Of a stretch of 64,000 nucleotides of DNA, positions 54,070 to 63,658 are shown in pieces. Source of the DNA: an uncultured Carboxylicivirga sp. (GTDB lineage Bacteria; Bacteroidota; Bacteroidia; Bacteroidales; Marinilabiliaceae). The stretch is from positions 124,001 to 188,000 of the forward strand of contig CANLLN010000005.1 in assembly GCA_947491945.1 (NCBI GenBank), read 5' to 3'. Position numbers and translations under genes: made by a program. The notes under the pieces were generated by a model, which saw only the letters and a program-made list of their open reading frames with translations, did no database searches and was not told the origin of the DNA. The stretch's first letter is position 1. Each line of letters begins with the position of its first letter.

Positions 54070-55605
54070 CTAAGTAAGCGCCAACCAGGAAGCGCTGCTG
54101 TTATAATCAACAATGACCTGACTGATATTCTGCGCCGAAAAAGAACTTAAAAGTCGTTGTACATCCTGCTTTAAATGATCTATAGCCCCCTTAGTCAGGT
54201 CACTCGCAAACCCTTTATTTCTTAAGGCCAGCACTTGATTCATTGCAATCAGATGGCTAAAAATCTGCCCCATTTCCACCAGCTTACGCTGCGGCATATT
54301 TACATTCAAATCAAAGTTAAGTAAATCTTTTACCAGCTGTGCTGCACCCTGCGTTAGTTGATAATCTTTTATAAACCTAAATAAATTGCGCATCTTAAGT
54401 TTACGCATTATTTTAAGTACACTCTCTGCTATTTGGGAGTATAACATGTCATTAGAACCTTCGAATATCTGAAAAGGCCGACTATCAACGATACTTCGCC
54501 CTGCAATATGATTCAGCGTGTAACCCTTCGCTCCTACTAGCTGTAGTAAACTTTGTGAGGCACCTTGCATCATATCAGTAGATAATGCCTTAACTGCATT
54601 GGCTTCAATACCCATCATTGACAAATCGTTTGACAAACCGGCTTTTTCGCTACTATTCGCACAAAATGCTGACACAGTGGTAAAATAGGCTTGCAGCTGA
54701 CTAATGCGATGCTGCACCTGATCGTAGGCTAACAACGATTTCCCTCCAACAAAACGCAGATTACAATGCTGTATGGCTTCATCGAGCATACGTTGAATAA
54801 AGCCAATGGCCATACCCGGAAAAGACATACGGCTGCGATGCAAGAGGTCGAGCATAAACTTAACGCCAGATTGCTCGGGCACCAACTTCTGTACTGCCGG
54901 AATATGAACATCAATCTTATTACGACCATAGGGTATTTGATACAAACCAAGGTTGTTGAACAGCTCTTCTACCACAATACCCTGCTTGGGCTGAGTAACA
55001 TCGCATATAAAAAAATCCAGATCGCGCGCCAAACGATTATTACCTGTATCCTTCCGTGCTGTTAACAACCAAAAATCTGCCCAGCCCGTTAAGCCGGCCC
55101 AATGTTTAGTGCCTTTTAAATGGGCACCTTCCTCGTTCTCGGTGTAGGCAGTGCGCATGTTTAAGGCATCACTGCCAAAATCGGGCTCGGTAATCATGAG
55201 TCCCCCCATGTTTTGCTGTTGCACAAAGCGCTTGAGCACCTCTTTTTTACTTTCTGTCTGCCCTGCTTTAATTACTGGTTGTAAAAAAAGAGCCATATTA
55301 ATACCAAAGGTGAGCGAAAGTGCCAGGGACTCGTAAGAGGCTGCAGCCATTAAGGCAATACTCTCACGCGCATCGCCACCAAGACCTCCATATTCGGTAG
55401 GTATAATGGCTGAAAAAGGATTAACCGACATGATTTCGCGCATCACAAACGGCGGCATACCTCTGTTGGCGCTCCACTGCTCAATATCGCTGCGCTGGTG
55501 ATACACGCTTTTCATTTTCTCCTTTAATGCAGTGATAAGCTGATCAAATTGCTTACTGGGCTGCGCCTTTTCAAATTCTAACTTTTCTGATTCTTGCATG
55601 GACAC
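54070..55605 (-). CDS. Acyl-CoA dehydrogenase family protein with C-terminal extension
   Basis: 511 aa, about 130 longer than a classic ACAD. FAD/acyl-CoA motifs: MITEPDFGSDALNMR, KGTKHWAGLTGWADFWLL, RSRMSFPGMAIGF, and the active-site Glu in FQIFEGSNDMLY. The extra C-terminal part (about 400-511) is helical, as in some long ACADs. It oxidises acyl-CoA to enoyl-CoA; the chain is unknown. No fatty acid or ETF gene is adjacent, and it stands alone beside the hydrogenase locus. Confidence 0.9.
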   Translation of the reverse strand: MSMQESEKLEFEKAQPSKQFDQLITALKEKMKSVYHQRSDIEQWSANRGMPPFVMREIMSVNPFSAIIPTEYGGLGGDARESIALMAAASYESLALSLTFGINMALFLQPVIKAGQTESKKEVLKRFVQQQNMGGLMITEPDFGSDALNMRTAYTENEEGAHLKGTKHWAGLTGWADFWLLTARKDTGNNRLARDLDFFICDVTQPKQGIVVEELFNNLGLYQIPYGRNKIDVHIPAVQKLVPEQSGVKFMLDLLHRSRMSFPGMAIGFIQRMLDEAIQHCNLRFVGGKSLLAYDQVQHRISQLQAYFTTVSAFCANSSEKAGLSNDLSMMGIEANAVKALSTDMMQGASQSLLQLVGAKGYTLNHIAGRSIVDSRPFQIFEGSNDMLYSQIAESVLKIMRKLKMRNLFRFIKDYQLTQGAAQLVKDLLNFDLNVNMPQRKLVEMGQIFSHLIAMNQVLALRNKGFASDLTKGAIDHLKQDVQRLLSSFSAQNISQVIVDYNSSASWLALT

Positions 55606-55767
55606 TTCTTATAGAAATACACCGATTCGCTTTTAGCAATATGCCTATTCTAGCCAAGACCTAAAAATATTCGTATGTATCTCATTAATTAATAACTGCA
55701 CGAATGTATTCATTATTTTTACACTTTACGCACTTAAGGATGTTTTTATCCCTTATTGTGATTTATT

Positions 55768-55804
55768 CAAAAAAAAGACCTGCTGGTTGAAAAATCAGCA
55801 GGTT
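55768..55804 (-). terminator. Rho-independent terminator after hydG
   Basis: On the minus strand the stem ACCTGCTG / CAGCAGGT (55778-55785 with 55796-55803) is followed by a run of T (A-run at 55769-55776 on the plus strand), 25 bp past the hydG stop. Confidence 0.8.
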
Positions 55805-55828
55805 CTTTCCTATGATTAGTCTTAGTTT

Positions 55829-57268
55829 TTAAAAATACAGGTCGCGCTCGCCGGCCTTGATGCGTTCAAGGCGCTCGTTCAGCTTGCTCTTAAAACGTTC
55901 GTCATCATAGTCGCGTAAGCTATCCTCAATCAGCTTATATCCCTTTTCTTTGGTTGCCGGGGGCGCATAATCCTCAAGATACTCGGCCAGTGTAAGCAAG
56001 GCGTTGGGCTGACAGAAGCGTTTGATAAATCCGGGTACCGAAAACTCCATAAAATGTTCGCCGGTGCGCTTCAGGCGGTAGCAGGCGGTACAAAACGATG
56101 GGATATAACCATCTTCCACCAGCTCTTCCATCACCTCGTTTAAAGTGCGGTTATCACATATCTCAAACTGCTCGTGATCCAGGTTCTGTTGCTCCTTATG
56201 GCTGGTATAGCCCTTCATCTCAATATTGGTACCGCCATCAATCTGCGACACTCCATACTGCAATATCTCATCGCGTATAGAGCCGGGCTCGCGTGCTGTT
56301 AATATAAGTCCGGTATAGGGCACAGCCAAACGCAACACAGCTACCAGCTTGGTAAAATCAGCATCGCTAACGGCATATTGTTTATCCACCTCAAAACCGG
56401 AGGCTGACTGTATACGCGGAAATGAAATGGTGTGCGGCCCCACATTATAAACCGCCTCAAAGTGATTGACATGACGCAGTAGCCCCAATACTTCAAAACG
56501 CCAGTCGTAAAGTCCAAACAAGGCACCGATACCCACATCATCGATACCGGCTTCCTGCGCACGATCGAGACTTGCCAGGCGCCAGTCGAAATGTTTTTTC
56601 GTTCCCTTCAGGTGCACCTTTTCGTAGGTAGGCCGATGATAGGTCTCCTGAAAGATTTGATAGGTACCAATACCGGCTTCTTTCACTATTTTAAAGCCTT
56701 CCACATCCAGCGGTGCCGCATTGATATTCACACGGCGAATCTCGCCATTGCCACTCTTCACACCATACACCATCTTCACCGTATCGGCAATAAAGCGGGC
56801 ATCGTAGCGCGGGTGTTCGCCATAAACCAGAATCAAGCGCTTATGGCCAGCATCTTCAAGCGCCGTTACCTGATTAATAATATCCTGCTTGCCCAGGGTA
56901 ATGCGTTCCTGCTTTTTATTGCTACTGCGAAAGCCACAATAAGCACAGTCGTTAATACACAGATTACCGATATACAAAGGCGCAAATAACACAATGCGCT
57001 TCCCATACACCTGCTCTTTTAATTGCTTAGCCGCCGTTTTGATTGCCTCCACCATTTCTGGCTCATTGGCATTAACCAAAATAGCTGTCTCAGCCAAACT
57101 CAGGCGGTTCTTAGTAAGCGAACGGGCAATCACCTCATTCACCTGCTCCATAGTTGGCTGCTGATGGCTGTGCAGAATCTCATGAATCTCATCGGCATCG
57201 ATAAAATTCTCCATGGCTTTATCGGCCAATTTATATTGCTGTGTGTGATAGATTATTGACATGGGCAT
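55829..57268 (-). CDS. hydG: [FeFe] hydrogenase H-cluster radical SAM maturase HydG
   Basis: 479 aa, the family length. The radical-SAM cluster motif is C104-INDC-AY-C111 (CX3CX2C), followed by GFRSSNKKQ; the second, C-terminal Fe-S cluster site is CTACYRLKRTGEHFMEF. It cleaves tyrosine to give p-cresol, CO and cyanide and builds the Fe(CO)2CN unit of the H-cluster. A TAATTTTG box with a TTG at the right spacing lies 40 bp upstream (57308-57339). HydE and HydF, the two other maturases, are not in the window. Confidence 0.96.
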   Translation of the reverse strand: MPMSIIYHTQQYKLADKAMENFIDADEIHEILHSHQQPTMEQVNEVIARSLTKNRLSLAETAILVNANEPEMVEAIKTAAKQLKEQVYGKRIVLFAPLYIGNLCINDCAYCGFRSSNKKQERITLGKQDIINQVTALEDAGHKRLILVYGEHPRYDARFIADTVKMVYGVKSGNGEIRRVNINAAPLDVEGFKIVKEAGIGTYQIFQETYHRPTYEKVHLKGTKKHFDWRLASLDRAQEAGIDDVGIGALFGLYDWRFEVLGLLRHVNHFEAVYNVGPHTISFPRIQSASGFEVDKQYAVSDADFTKLVAVLRLAVPYTGLILTAREPGSIRDEILQYGVSQIDGGTNIEMKGYTSHKEQQNLDHEQFEICDNRTLNEVMEELVEDGYIPSFCTACYRLKRTGEHFMEFSVPGFIKRFCQPNALLTLAEYLEDYAPPATKEKGYKLIEDSLRDYDDERFKSKLNERLERIKAGERDLYF

Positions 57269-57580
57269 TGCGTTTATCGGATGTTACTATACAGCACATC
57301 GGTCAATCAAAATTAGCGCTTTTAGGCTAATTCAGGCAATATATTACCCAAATTATTTCCTGAATATTCTCATATAATCTACAGCCATTTTAACCATAAC
57401 ATAGATTTACTTACACTGGACAAGCCAGAAAAGCACAAGGCATCATGACTTGATTATCAGGATCATTGGCAGCTTACTCATATTTTCTGCCAAAAAACAC
57501 ACGAATTTCAATTGTCAGTCACTAATACTCAAAACGATGTAAAAACGAGTGCATGGTAACCTGATTACAAATGAAATTGA
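57269..57580. other. 312-bp intergenic region upstream of hydG
   Basis: AT-rich gap between the unknown exported-protein gene and hydG, both on the minus strand. Apart from the candidate hydG promoter I see no repeat, hairpin or small gene in it. Confidence 0.6.
57308..57339 (-). promoter_or_regulatory. Candidate Bacteroidota promoter of hydG
   Basis: On the minus strand TTG (57339-57337) and TAATTTTG (57315-57308) are separated by 21 bp, close to the -33/-7 arrangement. Confidence 0.4.
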
Positions 57581-59299
57581 TTAAAAGCCAACTGGTGCAC
57601 GAAAGCTATTCATCTGCATCATTTGCATCTGCTGTTGTTGCATCATCCACATACCATTGTTAGCCGAAGGTGTAGGGCCATAACCACTTACTCCGATATA
57701 GATTGGAACAATTACTTCTGCCATCACCTTGGTTTCATTGTGCTTGGCAATACGGTAACTAAATGAGCTTTTATTGATATGCAGAAAACCATTAATTACA
57801 GCATCCAATTTTGTATCAATCGCATTTAATGCATTAAGTTCCTTCAGTTGTCCTTCTTCATCTACTACAAAACGTGCTAAAACAGTTCCCTGCGGGAAGC
57901 TCTTCCAATCCATTGATAATATTTGCTGTTTCAGGTTAAAATCGTTGAATCCATTAATTTTTAAAGGCCGATCGCAATATTGATAAACCTTACCCCCATC
58001 ATTATTACGATAGAAAACTTCTTTCAACTGATAAGCTCTGAATTTTAAATAACATTTACGTTTCCTCACCTCATCATAGATCGTCTCTTCTCCATTTCCG
58101 TTATCATCAAGCAGATTATTGCCCAGACTGTCGCATACAGTTAAATAATAGGTGGTCATTTCTTTATCATCTTCCGGTTGAGAAAAATTACGACGAATTG
58201 CACCTGCCAATTCAGCTTTACTCCACTCATCATCATCCTTACTAATCCATTTTTTATACCAATCAATAACCGATTGTTTCTTTTCTGCAACCTGTTGCAC
58301 AATGTCATAATGTAAATTCCCATTTGAATAAAAACGCCGTTCTGCAATCTCCCTTCCCTCCTCGTTAACAACTATTTTCCTCACATTTCCGTTGGGAAAA
58401 TAATAGGTACTGGTCTCGCTTTTCTCATAAGGAAGAATATTTTTATAGCAATGCTCCATTACCGAAAGGCCCTCCATGCTACTAAATGAGAGCTGCCAAT
58501 ACATCTTTCGACCGATATTCGCCCGGTACTTTGCAGCATCCTTATCCTCTGTTTCTACCATATAGTGGGTAAATAATAGAGGATGTCCTGCCTTACGCTT
58601 ATCCTCAAAGCTCCTTTTACGAAAATACTCACGAATTTCGGCATCTTCCGGTTTATTTATCCGATTTGTAGAACTATACAAGGGGCTAATATCCTTTTTC
58701 CACTCAGGATTATTATCAGATACATCCTTAATAATATTATCATTTGGCTTGTGCAACAGGTAATAAATATTTACCTGCTGACCATTACTTTTTATATCAA
58801 CAAACTTACAGATACTACAATCATTCTCTTCTCCCAGCACTTCAGCAAACTCCGGCTTTTTAAAGCTGATTAACTTTATATTATCATTCATCGAAAACTC
58901 CCCGCGCTTTTTTATCACATCGAAGTTTTGAATTACGGTAAATGTATCCTGCTGAATAGTAAAACCTAAACAATCTTCCGCTTTCAAGCGCTTGTTTCCT
59001 CCTATATCTGACTTCCTGGGCTTGTAAACTAATTTTCTACCATTCATTGAATACTTCACCAGTCCGTTTAAGATTTTTCCATCCTTCAGATATATCTTAC
59101 CCGGCAAAAAGGAAGTTCCAACACTGAAAGTCATTTCAATTGGATCAAGGGGTGAATAATCAGGGTCGATATAGTTATCACTAATCTTTCCACATTGATC
59201 TACAAAAAGAGAGGCTTTTCGAAATGGATCATCGCTTGTTTGGGCCAAAATTAAATGCGCCAGAAAAAGGAGCATTAGAGGAAGTATTTTCTTTAACAT
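57581..59299 (-). CDS. Exported protein of unknown function with TonB-like C-terminal domain and Met/Gln-rich tail
   Basis: 572 aa. Signal peptide (about 1-19, LMLLFLAHLILAQ). An N-terminal beta-rich part (GKIYLKDGKILNGLVKYS) and a central region with MORN-like/antitoxin-repeat lines (STYYFPNGNVRKIVVNEEG; RRFYSNGNLHYDI) are followed by a TonB C-terminal-like domain (about 475-545, FPQGTVLARFVVDEEGQLKEL). The last 30 residues are dominated by Met and Gln (MWMMQQQQMQMMQM). I do not recognise a family. It lies between hydG and the hydrogenase structural genes on the same strand but is separated from hydC by a hairpin, so it is probably not part of that operon. Confidence 0.7.
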   Translation of the reverse strand: MLKKILPLMLLFLAHLILAQTSDDPFRKASLFVDQCGKISDNYIDPDYSPLDPIEMTFSVGTSFLPGKIYLKDGKILNGLVKYSMNGRKLVYKPRKSDIGGNKRLKAEDCLGFTIQQDTFTVIQNFDVIKKRGEFSMNDNIKLISFKKPEFAEVLGEENDCSICKFVDIKSNGQQVNIYYLLHKPNDNIIKDVSDNNPEWKKDISPLYSSTNRINKPEDAEIREYFRKRSFEDKRKAGHPLLFTHYMVETEDKDAAKYRANIGRKMYWQLSFSSMEGLSVMEHCYKNILPYEKSETSTYYFPNGNVRKIVVNEEGREIAERRFYSNGNLHYDIVQQVAEKKQSVIDWYKKWISKDDDEWSKAELAGAIRRNFSQPEDDKEMTTYYLTVCDSLGNNLLDDNGNGEETIYDEVRKRKCYLKFRAYQLKEVFYRNNDGGKVYQYCDRPLKINGFNDFNLKQQILSMDWKSFPQGTVLARFVVDEEGQLKELNALNAIDTKLDAVINGFLHINKSSFSYRIAKHNETKVMAEVIVPIYIGVSGYGPTPSANNGMWMMQQQQMQMMQMNSFRAPVGF

Positions 59300-59386
59300 A
59301 GTATGATGATTTGGTTAGATTTGATTAAAAGACTAGCAGCAGGGAAGTCAAAAATGCCACAACTTCTCGCGAAGCAAGAAAAGCCC

Positions 59387-59428
59387 AAAAGACGCAAAGT
59401 GATGACTAGTGCACTTTGCGTCTTTTTT
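59387..59428. terminator. Perfect 15-bp hairpin terminator, third copy of the 'cgcaaag' element
   Basis: AAAAGACGCAAAGTG (59387-59401) and CACTTTGCGTCTTTT (59412-59426) pair exactly with a T-run following. It lies between the end of hydC and the start of the unknown exported-protein gene. Upstream sequence CTCGCGAAGCAAGAA resembles the elements near 16900 and 23250. Confidence 0.8.
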
Positions 59429-59487
59429 AGCAGGCATAGTGAGGAAATTCTATTTCAGATCTCCCCCTCTATTTTGAAACAGCTTTT

Positions 59488-59964
59488 TTATCGGTATTCT
59501 TCCAAAATACCCTTCACATCTTCGGCAGCCACACGGCCATATACTTTTTCGCCCACAGTAACAACTGGCGCCAAACCACAGGCACCCACGCAACGCAGGC
59601 AGCTGATTGAGAATTTACCATCTTGTGTTGTCTCGCCCACTTTGACATTCAGGTGACGCTTAAACTCATCCAGTACTTTCTCAGCGCCACGCACATAACA
59701 AGCCGTACCCATACATATAGAAATGGGGTGCTCGCCTTTGGGTATCATGGAGAAGAAAGAATAGAAGGTAACCACACCATAAACATGGGCCACCGACACA
59801 TTCATTTCGCTGGCTACCAGCTCCTGCACCTCAGCCGGCAGATAGCCAAATAACTCCTGGGCTGCATGCAAGGCGTTGATCAGCTCACCACCTTCATTGC
59901 CAAGTCGCTTGCAGACACCTTTTAACTCTTCCACCTTAGCGGCGGGTAATTTTATATTTGCCAT
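59488..59964 (-). CDS. hydC: Hydrogenase subunit HydC, NuoE-like [2Fe-2S] protein
   Basis: 158 aa. A NuoE/24-kDa subunit with all four cluster cysteines: C84 and C89 (ICMGTACY) and C125 and C129 (CLRCVGACGLAP). The helical N-terminal part precedes a thioredoxin-like fold. It passes electrons between the flavin subunit and the rest of the complex in NADH-linked [FeFe] hydrogenases. Last gene of the hyd operon, 88 bp after hydA. Confidence 0.93.
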   Translation of the reverse strand: MANIKLPAAKVEELKGVCKRLGNEGGELINALHAAQELFGYLPAEVQELVASEMNVSVAHVYGVVTFYSFFSMIPKGEHPISICMGTACYVRGAEKVLDEFKRHLNVKVGETTQDGKFSISCLRCVGACGLAPVVTVGEKVYGRVAAEDVKGILEEYR

Positions 59965-60052
59965 TTTTACTTTTTTTTATTCGTCAGATATGAATACGAG
60001 TAATGAGATAAAAACTATCTCACTACCCGGTACTTAGTACTGTGTATTACGA

Positions 60053-61819
60053 TTAAATTTCAACCTTCTTTTTCTTATCGTAATAATGCGTGTGCAATAG
60101 CTCGTGCGATTTATGACCACAAGGCTCGCCTAAAAACTCCTCATACAATTTGGCGATAAAAGGGTTTTCGTGCGACTTACGCAGCACCTTGCCCCGATCT
60201 TCTTCATAGATGGCACGCTGACGCTTCTTTAATATTTCCACATCGCCATGGTGATAAGGCTGACCACCTCCACCGATGCAACCGCCCGGGCACGCCATTA
60301 TTTCAATGGCATGAAACTGCGACTTGCCGGCTCTAATATCCTCCAGTAACTTGCGCGCATTACCCAAGCCGTGGGCAATACCAATATTAATGGGCAGGCC
60401 GTCGAAATCGATGGTGGCCGAACGAATACCCTCGAAGCCACGCAACTCTTCAAAATCAACTTTGGGCAGGGGCTTTTTGGTTTGCACCTCATAAGCCGTC
60501 CGCACAGCCGCCTCAATAACACCTCCGGTAGTTCCGAAGATAACAGCCGCACCGGTTGACTCACCCATGGGCTGATCGAAATCATCCTCTTCCAGGGCTT
60601 CAAAATTGAGGTTGGCATTGCGTATCATCTGCGCCAGCTCACGGGTAGAGATGGACAGGTTAACATCGGGGTCGCCATCTACTTTAAACTCATCGCGCGA
60701 GCACTCATATTTCTTGGCCAGGCAAGGCATTACCGACACCACTACCACATCTTTACGCTCCTTCTTCAGCTGATCGGCAAAATACGTTTTGGCAATGGCG
60801 CCAAACATCTGCTGTGGCGACTTGGCAGTGGACGGAATATCAATCATATCGGGGAACTGATGCTCAAAGAAATTGACCCATCCGGGACAGCAGGAGGTTA
60901 AAATGGGCAGCTTCACATCCTTATCCCCGTTCAGATGAGCATTCAAGCGCCCTAACAGCTCAGTGCTTTCTTCCATTATGGTGAGGTCAGCCGCAAAATC
61001 AGTGTCAAAAACATGGTCAAAGCCCAGCTTGCGCAATGCCGACACCATTTTTCCGGTTACCAAGGTACCCGCTTCCATGCCAAACTCCTCGCCCAAAGCA
61101 GCACGTACGGCAGGCGCTGTTTGCACAATCACTGTCTTAGTGGGATCCACAATGGCATCCATCACCTTCGCCGAGCTGTCACGCTGTGTTAAGGCACCCG
61201 TGGGGCATACCGCCACACACTGACCACAGAAAGTACAGGCCGAGTGATCCAGATCCATCTCAAAGGCCGGTGCCACCACCGACTCAAATCCGCGGTTAAT
61301 GGCTGAGAGCACACCCACCGTCTGTACTTCGTTACAGGCCGTTTCACAACGACGACACATGATGCACTTCTCCATTTCGCGCACGATGGCCGGTGACTCG
61401 TCACTCTTGTAAGTATTTTTCTCACCCTGATAGCGTACCTCACGGATACCCAGCTTCTGGGCCAGCGACTGCAAGTCGCAATCGCCCGACTTGGCACACA
61501 CCAAACAGTCGAAGGGATGATCAGACAGGATTAACTCCATGACTGTACGGCGGGCATTGACAACACGCACCGAGTGGGTATTTATCTGCATACCTTCGGT
61601 ACACTCTGTTTTACAGGCCGGTGCCAGATTACGACGTCCTTCCACCTCCACCACACACACCCGGCATCCACCGGGCTTGTTCTCAAAGTTCATATCATCC
61701 AGCTTCATATAACACAAAGTGGGTATATCCACCCCGATGTTTTTAGCTGCCTCCAATATGGTAGTGCCTTTCTCAACAACTACCTTTTTATTATCTATGG
61801 TTAATTGAACGATTTCCAT
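60053..61819 (-). CDS. hydA: [FeFe] hydrogenase catalytic subunit HydA (NuoG-like N-terminus)
   Basis: 588 aa. In order: plant-type [2Fe-2S] domain (GGCRVCVVEVEG), a His/Cys3 [4Fe-4S] site (SDHPFDCLVCAKSGDCDLQ), two [4Fe-4S] ferredoxin sites (CIMCRRCETAC; CTFCGQCVAVCP), then the H-cluster domain with L1 TSCCPGW (about 307-313), L2 MPCLAKKYE (about 363-371) and L3 MACPGGCIGGGGQP (about 508). It makes or uses H2. The length and the partner genes fit the trimeric bifurcating type that couples NADH and reduced ferredoxin. Expected in the cytoplasm. Confidence 0.97.
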   Translation of the reverse strand: MEIVQLTIDNKKVVVEKGTTILEAAKNIGVDIPTLCYMKLDDMNFENKPGGCRVCVVEVEGRRNLAPACKTECTEGMQINTHSVRVVNARRTVMELILSDHPFDCLVCAKSGDCDLQSLAQKLGIREVRYQGEKNTYKSDESPAIVREMEKCIMCRRCETACNEVQTVGVLSAINRGFESVVAPAFEMDLDHSACTFCGQCVAVCPTGALTQRDSSAKVMDAIVDPTKTVIVQTAPAVRAALGEEFGMEAGTLVTGKMVSALRKLGFDHVFDTDFAADLTIMEESTELLGRLNAHLNGDKDVKLPILTSCCPGWVNFFEHQFPDMIDIPSTAKSPQQMFGAIAKTYFADQLKKERKDVVVVSVMPCLAKKYECSRDEFKVDGDPDVNLSISTRELAQMIRNANLNFEALEEDDFDQPMGESTGAAVIFGTTGGVIEAAVRTAYEVQTKKPLPKVDFEELRGFEGIRSATIDFDGLPINIGIAHGLGNARKLLEDIRAGKSQFHAIEIMACPGGCIGGGGQPYHHGDVEILKKRQRAIYEEDRGKVLRKSHENPFIAKLYEEFLGEPCGHKSHELLHTHYYDKKKKVEI

Positions 61820-61854
61820 TCTTTTACGCTTTAATGGGTTATAAACTTGCCGGT

Positions 61855-63648
61855 TTACTGAATGCTGATGGCGCCAAACTTACATTTTTCATAACAGGCT
61901 CCGCACTTAATACAGATGGCCTGACTGATGACATGCGCTTCCTTCTTATCACCGGTAATGGCATCCACCGGACAAACACGTGAACACAGGGTACAGCCGA
62001 TACACTTTTCAGCATCGATTACGTACTGCATCAGCGATTTACACTGACCCGCCGGACACTTTCCTTCGTGTACGTGCGCCTCATACTCATCCATAAAATT
62101 CTCCATGGTTGACAGCACAGGGTTGGGCGATGTTTGCCCAAGGCCACACAACGATGTATCCTTGATAACATTACTCAGGTTACGCAATAACACCAGGTCC
62201 TGCTCGGTACCTTTGCCTTCAGTTAGTTTTTCCAGCATCTCATACAAACGCTTGTTACCGATGCGACAAGGGGCACATTTACCGCAAGATTCCTCCACCG
62301 TAAAGTCAAGGTAAAATTTAGCCACAGACACCATACAATCATCCTCATCCATCACAATCATACCGCCTGAGCCCATCATGGAGCCACAGGCAAGCAGGTT
62401 ATCGTAATCGATGGGTATATCCAGGTGCTTGTCGGTGAGGCATCCACCTGAGGGGCCACCGGTTTGCACCGCCTTAAATTTCTTACCATCCTTAATACCA
62501 CCGCCAATATCGAAGATAACCTCGCGCAGGGTGGTTCCCATGGGCACTTCAATCAGGCCTACGTTATTGACCTTACCGGCCAGGGCAAACACCTTGGTAC
62601 CCTTGCTTTTGTCGGTACCAATGCTGCTGAACCATTCTGCACCTTCCTGTAAAATAACCGGAATGTTGGCATAAGTCTCCACATTGTTAACGTTGGTTGG
62701 CATACCTTTGTATCCGCTCTCCGAGGGGAATGGCGGCTTCACAGTAGGTTCACCTCTCAACCCTTCCATGGAATGAATCAGCGATGTTTCCTCACCACAA
62801 ACAAAAGCACCGGCACCATAGCGCAGCTCCACATCAAAGTCAAAGCCAGTACCAAAAATATCCTTACCCAGCAATCCGTATTCACGCGCCTGACCGATGG
62901 CAATCTTCAATCGTGATATGGCCAGAGGATATTCAGCCCGAATGTATATCAGTCCTTTATTGGCGCCCGTGCAATAGCCATTGATGGCCATAGCTTCGAG
63001 CACCGAATGAGGATCGCCTTCCAATATGGAACGATCCATGAAAGCACCGGGATCGCCCTCATCGGCGTTACACACCACATATTTTTGCGTGGCTTCTACC
63101 TTACGGGTAATGTCCCATTTCAGTCCGGTGGGGAAACCACCACCACCGCGGCCCCGCAGACCTGAATCCGTAATGACTTTGATGGCTTCTTCAGGACGCA
63201 TCTCGGTTAATACCTTACCCAAGGCAGCATAGCCATCACGGGCAATGTACTCATCAATATTTTCAGGGTTAATAAAACCGCAGTTACGCAGGGCAATGCG
63301 AATTTGCTTTTTGTAGAATCCCATGTCTTTCGACTCCGACACACGCTCATGTGTTTCCGGATCGGTATATAACAGGCGTTGCACCTTACGCCCTTTAATC
63401 AGGTGCTCGGCCACTATTTCGCTGGCATCTTCGGGTGTTACGTGCACGTAAAATGTATTGTCGGGCACCATTTTTACCACCGGCCCTTTTTCGCAAAATC
63501 CAAAACAGCCGGTTCTTACAACCTGAACTTCATGCTCCAGGCTGTTTTCTTCAATAACTTTATCCAGATTACGAACGATTTCTTCGCCACGTGAGGCACG
63601 ACATCCGGTGCCTCCACAAACAAGGATATGATTTTTATATTTAGCCAT
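61855..63648 (-). CDS. hydB: Hydrogenase subunit HydB, NuoF-like NADH/FMN subunit
   Basis: 597 aa, longer than NuoF because of extra clusters. N-terminal thioredoxin-like [2Fe-2S] domain (ILVCGGTGCRASRG; CFGFCEKGP), the NADH/FMN core (GLRGRGGGGFPTGLKW, NADEGDPGAFMDR), SLBB domain, a [4Fe-4S] site (SCGKCAPCRIG) and a C-terminal two-cluster ferredoxin (CIGCTLCSRVCPVDA; CIKCGACYEKCKFGA). This layout matches HydB of bifurcating hydrogenases. It receives electrons from NADH and splits or joins them at FMN. It lies 35 bp upstream of hydA and 10 bp downstream of the small ferredoxin-like gene. Confidence 0.96.
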   Translation of the reverse strand: MAKYKNHILVCGGTGCRASRGEEIVRNLDKVIEENSLEHEVQVVRTGCFGFCEKGPVVKMVPDNTFYVHVTPEDASEIVAEHLIKGRKVQRLLYTDPETHERVSESKDMGFYKKQIRIALRNCGFINPENIDEYIARDGYAALGKVLTEMRPEEAIKVITDSGLRGRGGGGFPTGLKWDITRKVEATQKYVVCNADEGDPGAFMDRSILEGDPHSVLEAMAINGYCTGANKGLIYIRAEYPLAISRLKIAIGQAREYGLLGKDIFGTGFDFDVELRYGAGAFVCGEETSLIHSMEGLRGEPTVKPPFPSESGYKGMPTNVNNVETYANIPVILQEGAEWFSSIGTDKSKGTKVFALAGKVNNVGLIEVPMGTTLREVIFDIGGGIKDGKKFKAVQTGGPSGGCLTDKHLDIPIDYDNLLACGSMMGSGGMIVMDEDDCMVSVAKFYLDFTVEESCGKCAPCRIGNKRLYEMLEKLTEGKGTEQDLVLLRNLSNVIKDTSLCGLGQTSPNPVLSTMENFMDEYEAHVHEGKCPAGQCKSLMQYVIDAEKCIGCTLCSRVCPVDAITGDKKEAHVISQAICIKCGACYEKCKFGAISIQ

Positions 63649-63658
63649 AGCACAAAAA

